From positions 124,001 through 188,000 of the forward strand of contig JAAFIG010000002.1 in the NCBI GenBank assembly GCA_013298595.1: a stretch of 64,000 nt of DNA, written 5' to 3'. This document shows positions 62,853 to 64,000 of this stretch, in pieces. This DNA comes from Deinococcales bacterium. Lineage in GTDB: Bacteria; Deinococcota; Deinococci; Deinococcales; JAAFIG01. The notes beneath the pieces are model-generated. The model was not told the DNA's origin and did no database searches. It saw nothing but the letters and a program-made list of their open reading frames with translations. Numbering within the stretch: the first letter of the stretch is position 1; each line of letters begins with the position of its first letter. A program made the position numbers and the translations under genes.

Positions 62853-64000
62853 TCTGATCCTAACGGTTACTTGGCGCGATGTGGTGGCACAATTGCGTTC
62901 GCGCAGTTTTATGGTATTTACCTTGTTATTGCCGATTGTGCTTACTTTGATAATTGGTAATGCCATCGGGGGTACAACCGACTTTAAGCCTCTGCCTGTG
63001 GCAGTGGTTGGCACAGGCGAAATCGCTAATGGCTTAAAGAAATTACTCGCCGATACCAAAACCGCTGTGGTTTTCACCCTTGCTGATGCGAGCCAAGCCG
63101 AAACCATGGTGCGAATTGGTAAAGCCACCATGAGTATTGTGCTGCCCGAACGGCTCGAGATTAAGTTTTTACGTAATGATCCGCTGAACATCGAAGTGTA
63201 CTTAGATCCGACTAGCCATCAACGTGGCGAATTGATTAAACAATTGGTACAAGGCTATATGCAGCAACTCGAAGCAGCCAGAGCTGCATTGCTAGGCTCA
63301 GTACAAGCCATTGCCCCTGCCACAGCCGCTGATTTACAAAATACCTTGCTTGCAGTACGAACAAAAATCGAAAAGCAATACCAAATTGCAGCGGTTAACC
63401 TCGAGCAAAAAGAAGCAGGTGGGCGCAGCCAAGGGATTTTTGCCTATTACGCAGTGGCGTTCGGTGTGATGTTCACATTGTTATCAGCAACCAATGGCGC
63501 TGGTGGTGTGATAGATGAACTCGAGCGTGGCACAATTCATCGGCTATTGGCTTCACCATTAACCCCAACATTATTGCTGGTCTCAAAATTTATTGCCTTA
63601 TGGATACTTGGCGTTTGGCAACTTGGGGTGTTTGCAGTTTTTTCAAGCATTATTTACGGTGTTTCATGGGGTTCACCATTGGCTGTGCTGCCAGTACTGC
63701 TGGCAACGGCTGCTGCTGCTGCTGGTTTTGGCGGTATTATTCTGGGCATCTCACGCTCCAGAGAACAACTCAATACCCTCTCCTTGGTTTTTGTACTGGT
63801 CATGAGTTTACTTGGTGGTTCGATGTGGCCACTCGAGACTTTACCTGCGGCTGCACAAATGCTTTCAAAATTAACCTATAACCGTTGGAGTATCGAAGCC
63901 TTTCAATTGGCTGCTGTTTCCTCGAGTGATCCACAAATTCTGATTGCTATTGCTGTGCTGAGCGCTATGGCAATTGTTGGGGTTTGTTTTGGTTCGATGC
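62845..64000 (+). CDS. ABC-2 type exporter permease (runs off right edge)
   Basis: About 385 codons visible from a GTG at 62845 that overlaps the ATPase stop. One TM helix (SFMVFTLLLPIVLTLIIGNAI), a long extracytoplasmic loop (~40-205, with QAETMVRIGKATMSIVLPERLE), and then the ABC-2 membrane core (IFAYYAVAFGVMFTLLSATNGA, VIDELERGTIHRLLASPLTP, LGGSMWPLETLPAAAQMLSKL). The NodJ/DrrB-like pattern fits an exporter of drugs or lipids. The C-terminus is outside the window. Confidence 0.88.
   Translation, partial: MINLILTVTWRDVVAQLRSRSFMVFTLLLPIVLTLIIGNAIGGTTDFKPLPVAVVGTGEIANGLKKLLADTKTAVVFTLADASQAETMVRIGKATMSIVLPERLEIKFLRNDPLNIEVYLDPTSHQRGELIKQLVQGYMQQLEAARAALLGSVQAIAPATAADLQNTLLAVRTKIEKQYQIAAVNLEQKEAGGRSQGIFAYYAVAFGVMFTLLSATNGAGGVIDELERGTIHRLLASPLTPTLLLVSKFIALWILGVWQLGVFAVFSSIIYGVSWGSPLAVLPVLLATAAAAAGFGGIILGISRSREQLNTLSLVFVLVMSLLGGSMWPLETLPAAAQMLSKLTYNRWSIEAFQLAAVSSSDPQILIAIAVLSAMAIVGVCFGSM

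Overview
The window looks like the chromosome of a moderately low-GC member of the Deinococcota (Deinococcus-Thermus). The best evidence is RpoC: its N-terminus matches that group, and about 300-400 residues of extra repeats lie between the zinc region and the DPBB core, as in Thermus beta-prime. In addition, rpoB-rpoC stands apart from rplJL, and many genes have a TAnnnT -10 box ending 5-8 nt before the start codon, the leaderless layout known from Deinococcus. The genus cannot be told from the sequence alone.

Layout. 0-7.6 kb: start of a sugar-type ABC binding protein, its likely LacI-type regulator with operators, an SbtA-like bicarbonate permease, two hydrolases, a lipoprotein, argB and an S41 protease. 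7.6-15.8 kb: rpoB and rpoC with promoter, leader hairpins and terminator. 15.8-18.9 kb: an accessory island with a xisH-xisI pair, a second copy of the rpoC 3' end, an RCC1-repeat protein and a VapBC-type toxin-antitoxin pair. 19-20.1 kb: a methyltransferase, tRNA-Asn and tRNA-Leu. 20.2-35.98 kb: one dcw cluster, mraZ-rsmH-ftsL-ftsI-murF-(lipoprotein)-mraY-murD-ftsW-murG-murC-murB-ftsQ-ftsA-ftsZ, without murE or ddl. 36-45 kb: mscL, a DUF512 radical-SAM protein, a MaoC-like protein, an aldo/keto reductase, a DNA-deoxyinosine glycosylase, a di-heme peroxidase, arginase, a thioesterase and alanine racemase. 44.3-49 kb: a TPR-GGDEF diguanylate cyclase convergent with a large STAND/TPR/BTAD regulator. 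49-57.7 kb: exported proteins (PA14, ASH-like repeats, DUF4384, NHL/Big2) with intergenic repeats. 57.7-64 kb: methylmalonyl-CoA mutase large subunit, an SDR, an MFS transporter, a small c-type cytochrome and an ABC-2 exporter that runs off the right edge.

The two most unusual signals are these. (1) The palindrome CTCGAG is scattered through the whole window at about 6-7 copies per kb (33 by hand count in the first 5 kb), in every reading frame, in terminator stems and fused to -10 boxes. Chance would give about 0.2 per kb. It behaves like a highly iterated palindrome comparable to cyanobacterial HIP1 but with a different core, and it thins out over segments that look newly acquired. (2) The xisH-xisI cassette sits exactly at the end of rpoC, between two complete, mostly synonymously diverged copies of the last ~48 rpoC codons. 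This suggests an element that homes into rpoC and brings its own replacement gene end.
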